Assembly (NCBI RefSeq): GCF_001439815.1
Contig: NZ_JYLM01000004.1
Coordinates: 460,554-524,553 of the forward strand
DNA: 64,000 bases
Reading direction: 5' to 3'
Source: Pseudomonas orientalis
GTDB lineage: Bacteria; Pseudomonadota; Gammaproteobacteria; Pseudomonadales; Pseudomonadaceae
Positions 16,139 through 26,446 of the stretch are shown one piece after another. Position numbers and translations under genes: made by a program. The notes under the pieces are model-generated. The model had not been told where the DNA came from, did not search any database, and worked only from the letters and a program-made list of their open reading frames with translations. Position 1 is the stretch's first letter. Each line of letters opens with the position of its first letter.

Positions 16139-19100
16139 TTATAACGACGGTTTCCTCGCTGTGCCATCCGTAAAATCCCCCATCCGTGTACGAAGGAAGG
16201 TTTCGGCAAAAAGCTGCGGTGGCAGGGGCAGGCTGACGATGTAGCCTTGCATCTGTTCACAGCCTTCTGCGGCGAGGAATGCTTGCTGTGCGGGATTCTC
16301 CACGCCTTCGGCGATGATGGTGAATTGCATGCTGTGGCCGAGGGCGATGATGGCGCGCACGATGGCGGCGTCGTGGGGGTCGTCGGGCAGGCCGCGGACG
16401 AAGGACTGGTCGATCTTGAGGAAGTCCAGCGGCAGGCGCTTGAGGTAGCTGAGGGACGAATAGCCTGTACCGAAATCATCGATTGCCAGTTGCACGCCCA
16501 ATTTCTTGAGCTGGTGCAGCACCGTCAGTGCTTCTTCCGCCTGGCTCATGATGAAGTTTTCGGTGATTTCCAGTTGCAGGCAGCCGGGTTCCAGGCGGTA
16601 ATCGCGCAGCAGTTGTTCGATGCGCGACAGCAGGTTGGGGTGGCGCAGCTGCGCGCCGGCGAGGTTGACGGACAATGGGCCGAAGTCCTCGTAAGCGTCT
16701 CGCCAGGCGTGCAATTGTCGACAGGCCTGTTCCAGCACCCAATCGCCGATTTGCAGGATCGTGCCGTTCTCTTCGGCCAGGGCGATGAAGTGTTCGGGCG
16801 GTACGTCGCCGAAGGTCGGGTGGTGCCAGCGAATCAAGGCTTCGGCGCCGATCAGTTCGTGGGTGATCAGGCTGCGTTTGGGTTGGTAATACAGGCTCAT
16901 TTCTCCACGTTCGATGGCGCGGCGCAGCTCATGCTCCAGCGCGACGCGTTCGTTGGCCTGGGTGGTCAGGTCGCAGGTGTAGCTTTCAACCCGGTTGCGG
17001 CCCTTGGCTTTGGAGCGGTACATCGCGGCGTCGGCGTTTTTGACCAGGGTGGCAACGTCGGTGCCGTCCTGCGGGTACAGGCTGGTGCCGATACTTGCGC
17101 TGATAAAGAACTCGTGCTCGCCGGCCTGGAAGGGCGGTGTGAAGCAATCGAGCAGTTTGTTCGCCAGGTATTGCGCGTCGCTGGCCTGTTGCAGGCCGGG
17201 CAGCAGGATGATGAATTCATCGCCGCCCAGGCGGGCGACGGTGTCGATATCGCGCAGTTGGTCCTTGAGGCGTACGGCGATGTCTTTGAGCAGCAGGTCA
17301 CCGACCGGGTGGCCGAGGCTGTCGTTGATGTGTTTGAAGCGGTCCAGGTCGAGGAACAACACGGCGCCTTGGTTCCCGCTGTCCTGCTGACCATTGAGGG
17401 CCGCTTGCAGTCGACTTTCAAACAGCGTGCGGTTGGGCAGGCCGGTCAACGGGTCGTGATGGGCCTGATAGTCAAGGCGCGCCTGGGCGAGCTTGAGGCT
17501 GGAGATATCGGCAAATACTGCAACGAAGTGCGTGACCACCTCTTCGCGATTGCGCACGGCGCTGATGGTGAGCCAGCTTGGGTAGAGCTCACCGTTCTTG
17601 CGGCGGTTGGAAATTTCGCCCTGCCAGTGTCCCAGGGTCGTCAACTGATGCCACATCGCGGCATAGAAAGCGCTGTCGTGCAGGCCGGAGGCGAGCAGGC
17701 GCGGGGTCTGGCCAAGCGCTTCTGCCTCGCTGTAGCCGGTGATTTCGCTGAACGCGCGATTGACGGCACTGATGTTCTGCCGCGTGTCGGTGATCAATAC
17801 GCCTTCGGCGGTGCTCTCGAACACGGTGGCAGCCTGTTGCAGTTTTTCCTGCATTTGCTGGCGCTCGGTGATGTCGCGGGCGATGGTCAGCATGCAGTCC
17901 TCTTCGCCGATGGGCAGCTGGCGGCTGGACAGTTCGCAGAGGCGAATCCGGCCATCGACGTGGCGGATATGGCAGATGAAGTCGCGGACAAAACCGTCGC
18001 GCTGCAGCAATTCCAGCATGTGCTTGCGTTCGTTGAGGTCGACCCATATGGCAAGGTCCAAGGCCGACTGATCGAGCGACATAGCGCTGGTGTAGCCGGT
18101 CAGATGGCTGAAGCCTTCGTTCACTTCTATCAGCAGGCCATCACTTTGACGGCTCAGCAGCAAGCCGTCCGGTGAGGCATGAAACGCCTTGGCAAACTTC
18201 TGCTCGGACAGCAGCAGTGCCTCTTCCGTCCGCTTGGCTTCGCTGATGTCGATCATCAAGCCGCGCAGCACCGGTTCCGGGCCGTATTTGATCAGGCTGA
18301 CAATGTCGCGGACCCACAGGCAGCGGCCATCGGCGGTGATCACGCGATAGTCGATGCTGTGATCACGGTTGGCGCGGGTTTCACGGTAACAATAGGTTTC
18401 GGCGCGCATCAGGTCGGCGGGGTGAATGATGTTGCGCCAGAAGCCGGGGATCAGCCAGTGGGCGCGGGGGTAGCCAAGCAATTGCTCGGCATGGGGCGAC
18501 ACGTAGCTGTAGGTGAAGTCGCTGACGTTGGCTTCCCAGGCGATGGCGGACAGACTCTCCACCAGGCCGCGATAGTGGTACTCGCTGCTGCGCAGTTTTT
18601 GCTCAAGCGCCACTCGGCGGGAAATTTCCGAACTGAGCCGGCGATTGATTCGAATCACGATGACCAGCACGGTGCTCAGCAGCAACACCGCAGGTAGCCC
18701 GTACAACAACAAATCCGCCCAGAACGTGCGGTGATCGCTGAAGCTGCCCACCCAATGCTGCTGGATCGCATCGGTTTCGGCTGGGCTGAGATCGGCGAGC
18801 ACCTTGTCCAGGATACCCACCAGTATTTTCTCGTCCTGGGGTACGCCCATTGCCAGCTGATAACGGTAGGGCGTTTCGCCGCTGACGTACAAACCATCGA
18901 GTTTCAGCTGGCGCAGGCTCCAGACGCTGGACGCCAGGTCGCTGACTACCGCATCGACTTCATCGGTGGCCAGGGCCTGCAGCATGGAGCTGGCGTTAGG
19001 CATCGCGACGAGGTTGAGGTCCGGGTGGTGGGTGCGCAGTAATTCATGGGGCGCATAGTTTTCCACCACGGCGATTTTCAGGCCGTACAAATCCTTGAGG

Positions 19101-19510
19101 TTGCGTGGTTTCGCGCCACCTTCATGGGCCAGTATCACGATGGGGAAGTCGAGATAGGGGCGCGTGAAGGCCAGGAAGCTCTGGCGTTCAGGGGTAGACA
19201 TGATGCCGGGCAGCAGGTCGAGCTGATTGTTGCGCGCTTGTTCGAGCACGGCAGTCCAGTTCACCGGCTCGATCAGCTTGACCCTGACGCCCAGGCGATC
19301 CTGTATCAGGCGCACATAATCGGCGGCCAGGCCCTGATATCGGCCATTTTCATCGCGGTATTCAAAGGGCGGCCAGGACGCATCCACGCCAAGGCGCAGC
19401 TCCTGATGGTCCGTCAGCCAGCTACGCTCATCATCAGTGAGAGTCAACGCGCCAGCCGTTGCGGTCCAGGTCAGCAGCGACAGCAGTATCACGGTCGGCA
19501 ATCTGGGCAT
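16139..19510 (-). CDS. rmcA: RmcA-like sensor with SBP, PAS, GGDEF and EAL domains
   Basis: 1123-residue inner-membrane cyclic-di-GMP enzyme. Order: signal peptide (MPRLPTVILLSLLTW...), periplasmic SBP_bac_3 sensor (about 22-265), transmembrane helix (LLLYGLPAVLLLSTVLVIVI), three PAS domains (about 310-690), GGDEF domain with intact VARLGGDEFIILL, and EAL domain with AEALIRWHH and DDFGTGYSSLSYLKRLPLDFLKID. Both catalytic motifs are present. Position between the tRNA and rpoD matches PA0575 (RmcA), a redox-sensing phosphodiesterase controlling biofilm structure. The start at 19510 was chosen for the signal peptide; the upstream extension is not conserved in character. Confidence 0.92.
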   Translation of the reverse strand: MPRLPTVILLSLLTWTATAGALTLTDDERSWLTDHQELRLGVDASWPPFEYRDENGRYQGLAADYVRLIQDRLGVRVKLIEPVNWTAVLEQARNNQLDLLPGIMSTPERQSFLAFTRPYLDFPIVILAHEGGAKPRNLKDLYGLKIAVVENYAPHELLRTHHPDLNLVAMPNASSMLQALATDEVDAVVSDLASSVWSLRQLKLDGLYVSGETPYRYQLAMGVPQDEKILVGILDKVLADLSPAETDAIQQHWVGSFSDHRTFWADLLLYGLPAVLLLSTVLVIVIRINRRLSSEISRRVALEQKLRSSEYHYRGLVESLSAIAWEANVSDFTYSYVSPHAEQLLGYPRAHWLIPGFWRNIIHPADLMRAETYCYRETRANRDHSIDYRVITADGRCLWVRDIVSLIKYGPEPVLRGLMIDISEAKRTEEALLLSEQKFAKAFHASPDGLLLSRQSDGLLIEVNEGFSHLTGYTSAMSLDQSALDLAIWVDLNERKHMLELLQRDGFVRDFICHIRHVDGRIRLCELSSRQLPIGEEDCMLTIARDITERQQMQEKLQQAATVFESTAEGVLITDTRQNISAVNRAFSEITGYSEAEALGQTPRLLASGLHDSAFYAAMWHQLTTLGHWQGEISNRRKNGELYPSWLTISAVRNREEVVTHFVAVFADISSLKLAQARLDYQAHHDPLTGLPNRTLFESRLQAALNGQQDSGNQGAVLFLDLDRFKHINDSLGHPVGDLLLKDIAVRLKDQLRDIDTVARLGGDEFIILLPGLQQASDAQYLANKLLDCFTPPFQAGEHEFFISASIGTSLYPQDGTDVATLVKNADAAMYRSKAKGRNRVESYTCDLTTQANERVALEHELRRAIERGEMSLYYQPKRSLITHELIGAEALIRWHHPTFGDVPPEHFIALAEENGTILQIGDWVLEQACRQLHAWRDAYEDFGPLSVNLAGAQLRHPNLLSRIEQLLRDYRLEPGCLQLEITENFIMSQAEEALTVLHQLKKLGVQLAIDDFGTGYSSLSYLKRLPLDFLKIDQSFVRGLPDDPHDAAIVRAIIALGHSMQFTIIAEGVENPAQQAFLAAEGCEQMQGYIVSLPLPPQLFAETFLRTRMGDFTDGTARKPSL

Positions 19511-19610
19511 AACGGTCTCGTTATGGCACGGGGAATGTCTCGAGTGTAGACGGGCATTGCGTGGGCGGGGTGTTGCGGGGCAGTTAATCTGCGCAAAGAA
19601 ATGACTGGAA

Positions 19611-19639
19611 AGCAAAACCCCCGGCCTGGGCCGGGGGTT
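19611..19639 (-). terminator. intrinsic terminator of rpoD
   Basis: Stem AACCCCCGGCC / GGCCGGGGGTT with a 2-nt loop, and TTTTGCTTT on the minus-strand 3' side, 7 nt after the rpoD stop codon. It ends the rpsU-dnaG-rpoD operon. Confidence 0.92.
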
Positions 19640-19645
19640 CTGGTA

Positions 19646-21496
19646 TCACTCGTCGAGGAAGGAGCGCAGATGCTCGCTTCGCGTCGGGTGGCGCAACTTG
19701 CGCAGCGCCTTGGCTTCGATCTGACGGATCCGCTCACGGGTCACGTCAAACTGTTTACCGACTTCCTCGAGGGTGTGGTCGGTATTCATGTCGATGCCGA
19801 AACGCATGCGCAGTACCTTGGCTTCACGGGCAGTGAGGCCGGAGAGTACGTCGCGAGTCGCTTCCTTGAGGCTCTCAACAGTGGCGACATCGATGGGCGA
19901 CTGCATGGTCGAGTCTTCGATGAAGTCACCCAGATGGGAGTCTTCGTCATCACCAATCGGCGTTTCCATGGAGATCGGCTCTTTAGCGATCTTCAATACC
20001 TTGCGGATTTTATCCTCAGGCATTTCCATGCGTTCGCCCAGCTCTTCCGGGGTCGGTTCGCGACCCATTTCCTGCAACATCTGCCGGGAAATACGGTTGA
20101 GCTTGTTGATGGTCTCGATCATGTGCACCGGAATACGGATGGTGCGGGCCTGGTCGGCGATCGAGCGAGTGATCGCCTGACGGATCCACCAGGTGGCATA
20201 AGTCGAGAACTTGTAGCCGCGACGGTATTCGAACTTGTCCACAGCCTTCATCAGGCCGATGTTGCCTTCCTGGATCAGGTCGAGGAACTGCAGGCCACGG
20301 TTGGTGTACTTCTTGGCGATCGAGATCACCAGACGCAAGTTGGCTTCAACCATCTCTTTCTTCGCGCGGCGGGCCTTGGCCTCACCGATCGACATGCGAC
20401 GGTTGATGTCCTTGATCTCGGCGATCGTCAGGCCTGTTTCAGCCTCCAGTGCGCTCAGTTTCTGCTGGCAACGGATGATGTCCGGCTGCAGGCGACCAAT
20501 GGCTTCGGCGTATTTCGCCTTGCCCTTGGCCAGGGCGTCACTCCAGGTTTCGTCAACTTCGTTGCCCGGGAACTGGCGCAGGAAGTCGGTACGCGGCATG
20601 CGCGCATCACGGACACAGAGCTGCATGATCGCACGCTCTTGTGCACGCAGACGCTCAAGGGCGCTACGAACCCGTTCAACCAGGCCTTCGAATTGCTTGG
20701 GCACCAGCTTGATCGGCATGAACAGCTCGGCCAGGGCCAACAGCTCGGCAATCGCCTGCTTGTTGCCACGACCATGCTTTTTCAGTGCCTTGCGGGTGAT
20801 TTCCATTTGATCGGAAACCGCACCGAAACGCTGGGCCGCGATGATCGGGTCTGGACCGCTTTCGACTTCATCTTCTTCGTCGCTGCTGGCTTCAGCATCG
20901 TCGTCTTCGGTTTCGTCGTCCGCTTTCGGCGCTTTCGGATCAACCGGCGGCGGTATTTCGGCGGCAGGTGGCGCAATGCCGTCGTCCGGGTCGATATAAC
21001 CGCTCAGGACGTCGGACAGGCGGCCACCTTCGGTGGTGACGCGAGTGTACTCGGAGAGAATGTGGTCAACCGTGCCAGGGAAGTGCGCGATTGCGCCCAT
21101 CACTTCACGGATGCCCTCTTCGATACGCTTGGCGATTTCGATTTCGCCTTCGCGTGTCAGCAACTCGACGGTGCCCATTTCACGCATATACATGCGCACA
21201 GGGTCAGTCGTGCGACCGATGTCGGTCTCCACCGCAGCCAGCGCGGCAGCGGCTTCTTCAGCGGCTGCCTCGTCGGTATCGGCGTCGGCCAACATAAGGG
21301 CGTCCGCATCCGGAGCACTCTCGTGTACGGGGATCCCCATGTCATTAATCATGCGGATGATGTCTTCCACCTGCTCAGGATCTGAAATATCCTCAGGCAG
21401 GTGGTCGTTGACCTCTGCGTAAGTCAGATACTTCTGCTCACGACCAAGGGTGATCAACTCTTTGATACGAGACTGCTGTTGCGCTTTTCCGGACAT
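19646..21496 (-). CDS. rpoD: RNA polymerase primary sigma factor RpoD (sigma-70)
   Basis: 616 residues. Region 1.1 is at the N-terminus, followed by region 1.2 and a long acidic non-conserved segment (about 175-205, rich in Asp/Glu). Region 2 carries [20 protein letters not shown], the -10 recognition helix. Region 4 ends with [20 protein letters not shown], the -35 recognition HTH. Last gene of the classic macromolecular-synthesis operon rpsU-dnaG-rpoD, 67 nt after dnaG. Confidence 0.99.
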   Translation of the reverse strand: MSGKAQQQSRIKELITLGREQKYLTYAEVNDHLPEDISDPEQVEDIIRMINDMGIPVHESAPDADALMLADADTDEAAAEEAAAALAAVETDIGRTTDPVRMYMREMGTVELLTREGEIEIAKRIEEGIREVMGAIAHFPGTVDHILSEYTRVTTEGGRLSDVLSGYIDPDDGIAPPAAEIPPPVDPKAPKADDETEDDDAEASSDEEDEVESGPDPIIAAQRFGAVSDQMEITRKALKKHGRGNKQAIAELLALAELFMPIKLVPKQFEGLVERVRSALERLRAQERAIMQLCVRDARMPRTDFLRQFPGNEVDETWSDALAKGKAKYAEAIGRLQPDIIRCQQKLSALEAETGLTIAEIKDINRRMSIGEAKARRAKKEMVEANLRLVISIAKKYTNRGLQFLDLIQEGNIGLMKAVDKFEYRRGYKFSTYATWWIRQAITRSIADQARTIRIPVHMIETINKLNRISRQMLQEMGREPTPEELGERMEMPEDKIRKVLKIAKEPISMETPIGDDEDSHLGDFIEDSTMQSPIDVATVESLKEATRDVLSGLTAREAKVLRMRFGIDMNTDHTLEEVGKQFDVTRERIRQIEAKALRKLRHPTRSEHLRSFLDE

Positions 21497-21563
21497 AACA
21501 CCCTATCCACTGAAGGTCTTGGCGGGCAAAAAACAAGCCGAGGATTATACCCGAGCTATGACC

Positions 21564-23534
21564 TCACACGCCAGCTGAGGTCGGGTTTGATGTGCAAACG
21601 TTCTGTTTTAAAAGGTCGCGCATCTGTTTTGCTATCTGAATTTGCTCTTCAGCCGACAATCCCGGCTGTCTTGCTCTCTTTATGAGCTCATCGAGGGTCT
21701 GTGTGTGCTGACCCGCGGATAACCTGTTAATGGTGTCTAAAAACTGTTGTTCAAGGTTATCGCCGTCAATTAGCCACTCCTTTTCCGCAAGAGCCTTCAA
21801 CAGGCGGCCCTGTTCCGTGCCATGCCAACGCGCCATGAGCTGAATTGAGTTTAGCTTAGGATTTTTCTGCACGGCCTCGATCAGGGCGATGAGCACCTGG
21901 GCGTAGGTGTTGCTCTCGTTGGCGAAATGATCGGCGCTTTCAACCTTGCCCGCCAATTGCGGGTGGTGAATGAGCGTACGCAAGGCAATCAGCGTCGGCG
22001 CTTCCACGGCAACCGGCGTACGCGGGGCGTGGGCCTCGTCGCGGTCGCCGCGTTTGCCATTCTTGCTCCAGGGCTTCTTGTCCCATTTCTTGCCGCCGGC
22101 ACCGGGCTTTTTCGGCGTCCAGTCCTGCTGGGGCGCATACGCCTCCTGCGGTTGGTGGAAGTCGGAATAGTCCGGCATGGCATCGTAATCCATGCCTGGG
22201 TCGTAGGCCGGTGGAGCATCTTGCGGTGCGTTATGCACCAGCTGGCTGACGGCTTCGCCGCTCAAGCCAGTGATTTCCAGCAAGCGCATGCGCATCAGTG
22301 ATTTCAGGTTGGCGCCCGGGACCTTATCGATCAACGGCGCTGCGAGGGTGGCCATATGGGCCTTGCCTTCAAGCGAGCGCGGGTCGGCCTCTTCGGTCAG
22401 TTGCTGGAAGAAATAGTCCGCCAGCGGCTGTGCGTGTTGATTGATGCGGGCGCGGAACGCGTCGGTGCCTTCGGAACGCACCAGGGTGTCCGGGTCTTCG
22501 CCTTCGGGCAGGAACAGGAAGCGTGCGCGGCGCCCGTCCTGCAGGCTCGAAAGTGTCGCCTCAAGCGCGCGCCAGGCGGCGTTGCGGCCTGCCTGGTCGC
22601 CGTCGAAGCAGAACAGCACGCTGGGCACCACGCGAAACAGGCGCTTCATGTGTTCTTCGCTGGTGGCGGTACCGAGCGTCGCCACCGCATTGCGCAGGCC
22701 TTGCTGGGCCAGGGCGATCACGTCCATATAGCCTTCAACCACGATGATTTCGTCGAGGTTGCGGTTGTTCTTGCGCGCCTCAAACAGGCCGTAGAGTTCC
22801 TGGCCCTTATGGAAAACCGGGGTTTCCGGCGAGTTCAGGTACTTGGGTTTGTCGTCCCCCAGCACCCGGCCACCGAAGGCGATGATGCGGCCACGGCTGT
22901 CGCGGATCGGAAACATCACGCGGTCACGGAAGCGGTCATAGCGCTTGCCGGTCTCGGCGTTTTCCACCAGTAGGCCGGCATCAATCATGGCTTTTTGCTG
23001 GAGCGTATCGCTGCTCAGGTGCTTGTACAGATTGTCCCAGCCGGGCGGGGCGAAACCGAGGCCGAAGTCCCGGGCGATTTCACCGGTGAGGCCGCGGCCC
23101 TTGAGGTAATCGACGGCGGCTTTGCGCTGCGGATGGCTTTTAAGTGCTTGTCGATAGAAGTCGGCAGCGGCGGTCAGCAGTGGATACAGCGGCGAGTCGG
23201 TGGGTTGTCGCGGTTTGTGCGCACGGCCACTTTCTTCGCGGGGGATTTCCATGCCGGCGGCTTTTGCCAGGTCCTCGACGGCCTGGGGGAAATCCAGGTT
23301 GTCGTGGTCCATCAGGAAGCCGAGGGCGTTGCCACCGGCACCGCAACCGAAGCAGTAATAGAACTGCTTGTCCGGGCTTACGCTGAACGACGGGGTTTTT
23401 TCTTTATGGAACGGGCAGCAGGCGGTGTAGTTCTTGCCGGCTTTTTTCAATTGCACGCGTGAGCTGACGACATCGACGATGTCGGTGCGGTTCAGAAGGT
23501 CGTCAATAAAGCTCTGGGGAATCAGCCCGGCCAT
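21564..23534 (-). CDS. dnaG: DNA primase DnaG
   Basis: 656 residues. The N-terminal CHC2 zinc domain uses Cys40, His43, Cys61 and Cys64 (CCPFHKEKTPSF, YYCFGCGAGG). The Toprim catalytic core has IIVVEGYMDVIAL and FDGDQAGRNAA. A linker rich in Lys/Pro/Gly precedes the C-terminal DnaB-interacting helicase-binding domain. Synthesises RNA primers at the replication fork. Separated from rpsU by about 450 bp that may encode a small protein. Confidence 0.99.
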   Translation of the reverse strand: MAGLIPQSFIDDLLNRTDIVDVVSSRVQLKKAGKNYTACCPFHKEKTPSFSVSPDKQFYYCFGCGAGGNALGFLMDHDNLDFPQAVEDLAKAAGMEIPREESGRAHKPRQPTDSPLYPLLTAAADFYRQALKSHPQRKAAVDYLKGRGLTGEIARDFGLGFAPPGWDNLYKHLSSDTLQQKAMIDAGLLVENAETGKRYDRFRDRVMFPIRDSRGRIIAFGGRVLGDDKPKYLNSPETPVFHKGQELYGLFEARKNNRNLDEIIVVEGYMDVIALAQQGLRNAVATLGTATSEEHMKRLFRVVPSVLFCFDGDQAGRNAAWRALEATLSSLQDGRRARFLFLPEGEDPDTLVRSEGTDAFRARINQHAQPLADYFFQQLTEEADPRSLEGKAHMATLAAPLIDKVPGANLKSLMRMRLLEITGLSGEAVSQLVHNAPQDAPPAYDPGMDYDAMPDYSDFHQPQEAYAPQQDWTPKKPGAGGKKWDKKPWSKNGKRGDRDEAHAPRTPVAVEAPTLIALRTLIHHPQLAGKVESADHFANESNTYAQVLIALIEAVQKNPKLNSIQLMARWHGTEQGRLLKALAEKEWLIDGDNLEQQFLDTINRLSAGQHTQTLDELIKRARQPGLSAEEQIQIAKQMRDLLKQNVCTSNPTSAGV

Positions 23535-23570
23535 GGCGTTCTCGTCATCACTGCGTGTAAATGAGGGCCC

Positions 23571-23861
23571 GTGAAATGTTCAAGCGCACGTGGGGTGCCT
23601 GATCATTATCGTCTGCATGGGATGTCAGAGAGTGTATCTGTCGAACATTCGCTGACGTTAGTTTCTATCAGTGTTCGCAGTGTTCGACGAATAAAAGTTG
23701 CCCATGAGTCCGGTCTTGACCTGTGGGCGGTCTCGGAAGCTCATCAATGGGCACAGTCGACACAGTATGATCGCCTGCTTGAAGAATTAGGTGTGCTCGT
23801 CAGTAGCCTTGTTAGGCTCGTCAGAAGAGACGTGCACCGCTGGCAAAAGAGCCAGTCCTGA
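23571..23861 (+). CDS. hypothetical protein between dnaG and rpsU (doubtful)
   Basis: Open frame of 96 codons from a GTG, or 79 from the ATG at 23622. The predicted product is helical and basic toward the end (LVRLVRRDVHRWQKSQ), with no motif I recognise. Base composition is clearly less GC-rich than the neighbours, so codon bias does not strongly support it. It is antisense to any dnaG-rpsU read-through transcript. P. aeruginosa has a small hypothetical gene (PA0578) in this slot, but I cannot confirm homology. The rest of this 450-bp gap holds only the rpsU terminator. Confidence 0.35.
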   Translation: MKCSSARGVPDHYRLHGMSESVSVEHSLTLVSISVRSVRRIKVAHESGLDLWAVSEAHQWAQSTQYDRLLEELGVLVSSLVRLVRRDVHRWQKSQS

Positions 23862-23927
23862 CGTTTGAAGCGGTGTCTCGGTCGCGTGTGCGGCGTCGAC
23901 GATGAAGCATCAAGCGATATCCGCAAA

Positions 23928-23960
23928 TGCCAACAGCCCGGCTGAGGGCCGGGCTTGGCA
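23928..23960 (-). terminator. hairpin after rpsU
   Basis: Arms TGCCAA-CAGCCCGGC and GCCGGGCT-TGGCA around a TGAGG loop. It begins 26 nt after the rpsU stop codon on the minus strand. It lacks a long T-run, so it may act as a partial terminator or processing site that keeps rpsU expression above dnaG and rpoD. Confidence 0.7.
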
Positions 23961-23985
23961 GAAGCTTGCTACGAACGTCTGTGTA

Positions 23986-24201
23986 TTAGTACAGACGAAC
24001 GGCGCGGCGCTGTTCGCGCTGAACTTTCTTGGCGTGACGCTTAACAGCGGCTGCTGCTTTACGCTTACGCTCAGAAGTTGGCTTCTCATAAAATTCGCGG
24101 CTACGAACTTCAGCCAGAACACCGGCTTTTTCGCAGGAGCGCTTGAAACGACGCAGAGCTACGTCGAAGGGTTCGTTCTCTTTTACTTTGACGGCTGGCA
24201 T
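23986..24201 (-). CDS. rpsU: 30S ribosomal protein S21
   Basis: 71 residues, the standard S21 length. [20 protein letters not shown] and the strongly basic C-terminal half ([16 protein letters not shown]) are typical. First gene of the rpsU-dnaG-rpoD operon; divergent from tsaD across 202 bp that should hold both promoters. Confidence 0.99.
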
Positions 24202-24403
24202 CCAGAGCTACCTTCTTTCATTACCGGGATCAACGTTCTCGTCGCAAAAAATTCGCGGCTGAGGTCGTCGGTTTTTAAGGGTTGCGGATGTTAACCCCTC
24301 ATTGGCAGGAATGCAAAGCCTCTGATCGAAAACCGCTAGTCGGGAGGGGGAGTGGCGACTATTATGCGCGCCTTCGAATTCAGCCTCTACAAGGCGCAAA
24401 CCC

Positions 24404-25429
24404 ATGCTAGTACTGGGACTTGAAACCTCCTGCGACGAAACCGGTGTCGCACTTTACGACAGTGAACGCGGGCTTTTGGCCGATGCGCTGTTCAGTCAGA
24501 TCGACCTGCATCGTGCCTATGGCGGCGTGGTGCCGGAGCTTGCCAGCCGTGATCACGTCAAACGTATGCTGCCATTGATCCGCCAGGTGCTGGATGAAGC
24601 CGGCTGCGTGGCGACCGAGATCGACGCGATTGCCTACACCGCAGGCCCCGGACTGGTCGGAGCCCTGCTGGTTGGGGCTTCCTGTGCCCAGGCGCTGGCA
24701 TTTGCCTGGGGCATTCCGGCCCTTGGTGTGCACCATATGGAAGGCCATTTACTGGCTCCGATGCTGGAAAAAACACCGCCGGCGTTCCCGTTCGTCGCTT
24801 TGTTGGTTTCGGGGGGGCATACGCAGCTGGTTCAGGTCGACGGCATCGGCCAATACACCTTGTTGGGCGAGTCGCTGGACGACGCCGCCGGCGAAGCGTT
24901 CGACAAGACCGCGAAGATGATGGGGCTCAATTACCCCGGTGGTCCGGAAATCGCCCGCCTCGCCGAAAAAGGCGTGGCCGGTCGTTACACATTCCCGCGA
25001 CCGATGTGTGATCGTCCTGGTTTGATGTTCAGCTTCAGCGGCCTGAAAACCTCCGCGTTGAATACCTGGCAGCAGAGCGTCAGCGCCGGGGACGACGGCG
25101 AGCAAGCCCGTTGCGACATCGCGCTGGCGTTCCAGCAGGCTGTGGTAGAGACTTTGACCATCAAGTGCAAGCGCGCGCTGAAGCAGGCTGGCATGAAGCG
25201 GCTGGTGATTGCCGGCGGCGTCAGCGCCAACAAGGCCTTGCGCGGCTCGTTGGAGACCATGCTCGGCGAGATGAAGGGCGAGGTGTTCTACGCGCGCCCT
25301 GAGTTCTGCACCGACAATGGCGCGATGATCGCCTACGCCGGCTGCCAACGCCTGCAGGCCGGGCAGCATGAAAGCCTGGCGATCAGCGTGCAGGCGCGTT
25401 GGCCGATGGAGCAGCTGTCGCCGTTGTAG
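24404..25429 (+). CDS. tsaD: tRNA N6-threonylcarbamoyladenosine transferase TsaD
   Basis: 341 residues of the Kae1/TsaD ASKHA fold. Transfers the threonylcarbamoyl group to A37 of ANN-decoding tRNAs with TsaB and TsaE. The metal-binding HHMEGH motif supplies His111 and His115. N-terminal [16 protein letters not shown] and VSGGHTQLV are conserved nucleotide-binding elements. Same position beside rpsU as in other gammaproteobacteria. A TATTAT -10-like box lies about 40 nt upstream. Confidence 0.98.
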   Translation: MLVLGLETSCDETGVALYDSERGLLADALFSQIDLHRAYGGVVPELASRDHVKRMLPLIRQVLDEAGCVATEIDAIAYTAGPGLVGALLVGASCAQALAFAWGIPALGVHHMEGHLLAPMLEKTPPAFPFVALLVSGGHTQLVQVDGIGQYTLLGESLDDAAGEAFDKTAKMMGLNYPGGPEIARLAEKGVAGRYTFPRPMCDRPGLMFSFSGLKTSALNTWQQSVSAGDDGEQARCDIALAFQQAVVETLTIKCKRALKQAGMKRLVIAGGVSANKALRGSLETMLGEMKGEVFYARPEFCTDNGAMIAYAGCQRLQAGQHESLAISVQARWPMEQLSPL

Positions 25430-25448
25430 GGGTTAACGTGGGCCCGGT

Positions 25449-26018
25449 TTAAAAATGCCGTTCGCGCCCGGCAAACAGGTCGCGTAGATTGCCGCGGTGG
25501 CGCCAGACGATCAGCAGTGTCAGCACGCTCATCGGCAGCAGCGCCGCCGGTTCCTGCCAGGCCAGCAACGGCAGGGTGAGCGGTGTGGCGATCAGCGCCG
25601 CCAGGGAGCTGGTGCGGGTCAGGTAGAACGTCAGCAGCCAGGCGAGCACCGCCAGCAAGGCTGCCGGAGGATAGATTCCCAGCAGCATGCCGGCCGCCGT
25701 GGCGACGCCTTTGCCGCCGCGAAAGCGGAAGTACAGGGGGAACAGGTGGCCGAGGACGGCGCAGATGCCCACCCAGGCCTGCTGTTGCAGGGTGAGGCCT
25801 GCGAGGCTGGCGATCAGTACGGGCAGCAGGCCCTTGCAGAGGTCGCCCAGCAGTGTCAGCACGGCCAGCTTCTTGCCGGCCAGGCGCAACATATTGGTGG
25901 CACCGGCATTGCCTGAGCCACTCATTCGCGGATCGGGGTTTCCCGTCAGGCGGCTGAGCAAAATGGCAAAGGACAGCGAGCCGAGCAGGTAGGCGAGAAT
26001 CGCCAGTGACCAAAACAT
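25449..26018 (-). CDS. plsY: glycerol-3-phosphate acyltransferase PlsY
   Basis: 189-residue polytopic inner-membrane enzyme that acylates glycerol-3-phosphate from acyl-phosphate. Conserved motifs: [23 protein letters not shown] in two parts (the SGNAGATN loop) and [21 protein letters not shown] (substrate-binding RGGKGVAT). About five hydrophobic helices. Convergent with tsaD and divergent from folB. Confidence 0.97.
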   Translation of the reverse strand: MFWSLAILAYLLGSLSFAILLSRLTGNPDPRMSGSGNAGATNMLRLAGKKLAVLTLLGDLCKGLLPVLIASLAGLTLQQQAWVGICAVLGHLFPLYFRFRGGKGVATAAGMLLGIYPPAALLAVLAWLLTFYLTRTSSLAALIATPLTLPLLAWQEPAALLPMSVLTLLIVWRHRGNLRDLFAGRERHF

Positions 26019-26092
26019 GCTAACTATTCCGGGCGAGGACGCCCTGATTCTAACGGGGCATTGCGCCCTTGTCGTGCTGCGGAGAAGAGTGC

Positions 26093-26446
26093 TTGGACAG
26101 AGTGTTTATCGAAGGCCTGGAAGTCGACACCGTGATCGGCGCCTACGACTGGGAGCGCGGAATCCGTCAATGCCTGCGCCTGGACCTGAGCTTTGCCTGG
26201 GACAATCGCCCGGCCGCCGCCGGCGACGACCTGAACCTGGCGCTGGATTACGCCAGCGTGTCCGCGCGTATCCAGGCCTTTGCCGAGCAGTCCCGGTACC
26301 AACTGGTGGAAACCTTCGCCGAGCGCCTTGCCCAAGTGCTGATGAGTGAATTCCAGATTCCCTGGCTGCACCTCAAATTGACCAAGCCAGGCGCCGTCCC
26401 GGCCGCCAAGGGCGTGGGCGTGGAGATCGAGCGCGGATGTCGCTGA
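26093..26446 (+). CDS. folB: dihydroneopterin aldolase FolB
   Basis: 117 residues. Converts dihydroneopterin to 6-hydroxymethyl-dihydropterin in folate synthesis. [21 protein letters not shown] and the LALDYASV region are family-typical. The start is a TTG at 26093 with GGAG 8 nt upstream; an earlier in-frame TTG at 26069 would add eight poorly conserved residues. It overlaps folK by 10 nt, so the two successive folate enzymes are coupled. Confidence 0.94.
   Translation: MDRVFIEGLEVDTVIGAYDWERGIRQCLRLDLSFAWDNRPAAAGDDLNLALDYASVSARIQAFAEQSRYQLVETFAERLAQVLMSEFQIPWLHLKLTKPGAVPAAKGVGVEIERGCR

Noticed and set aside
16247..18175. 642-codon frame antisense to rmcA
   Set aside because: GGDEF, EAL and PAS motifs are on the minus strand. 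This frame is a compositional shadow.
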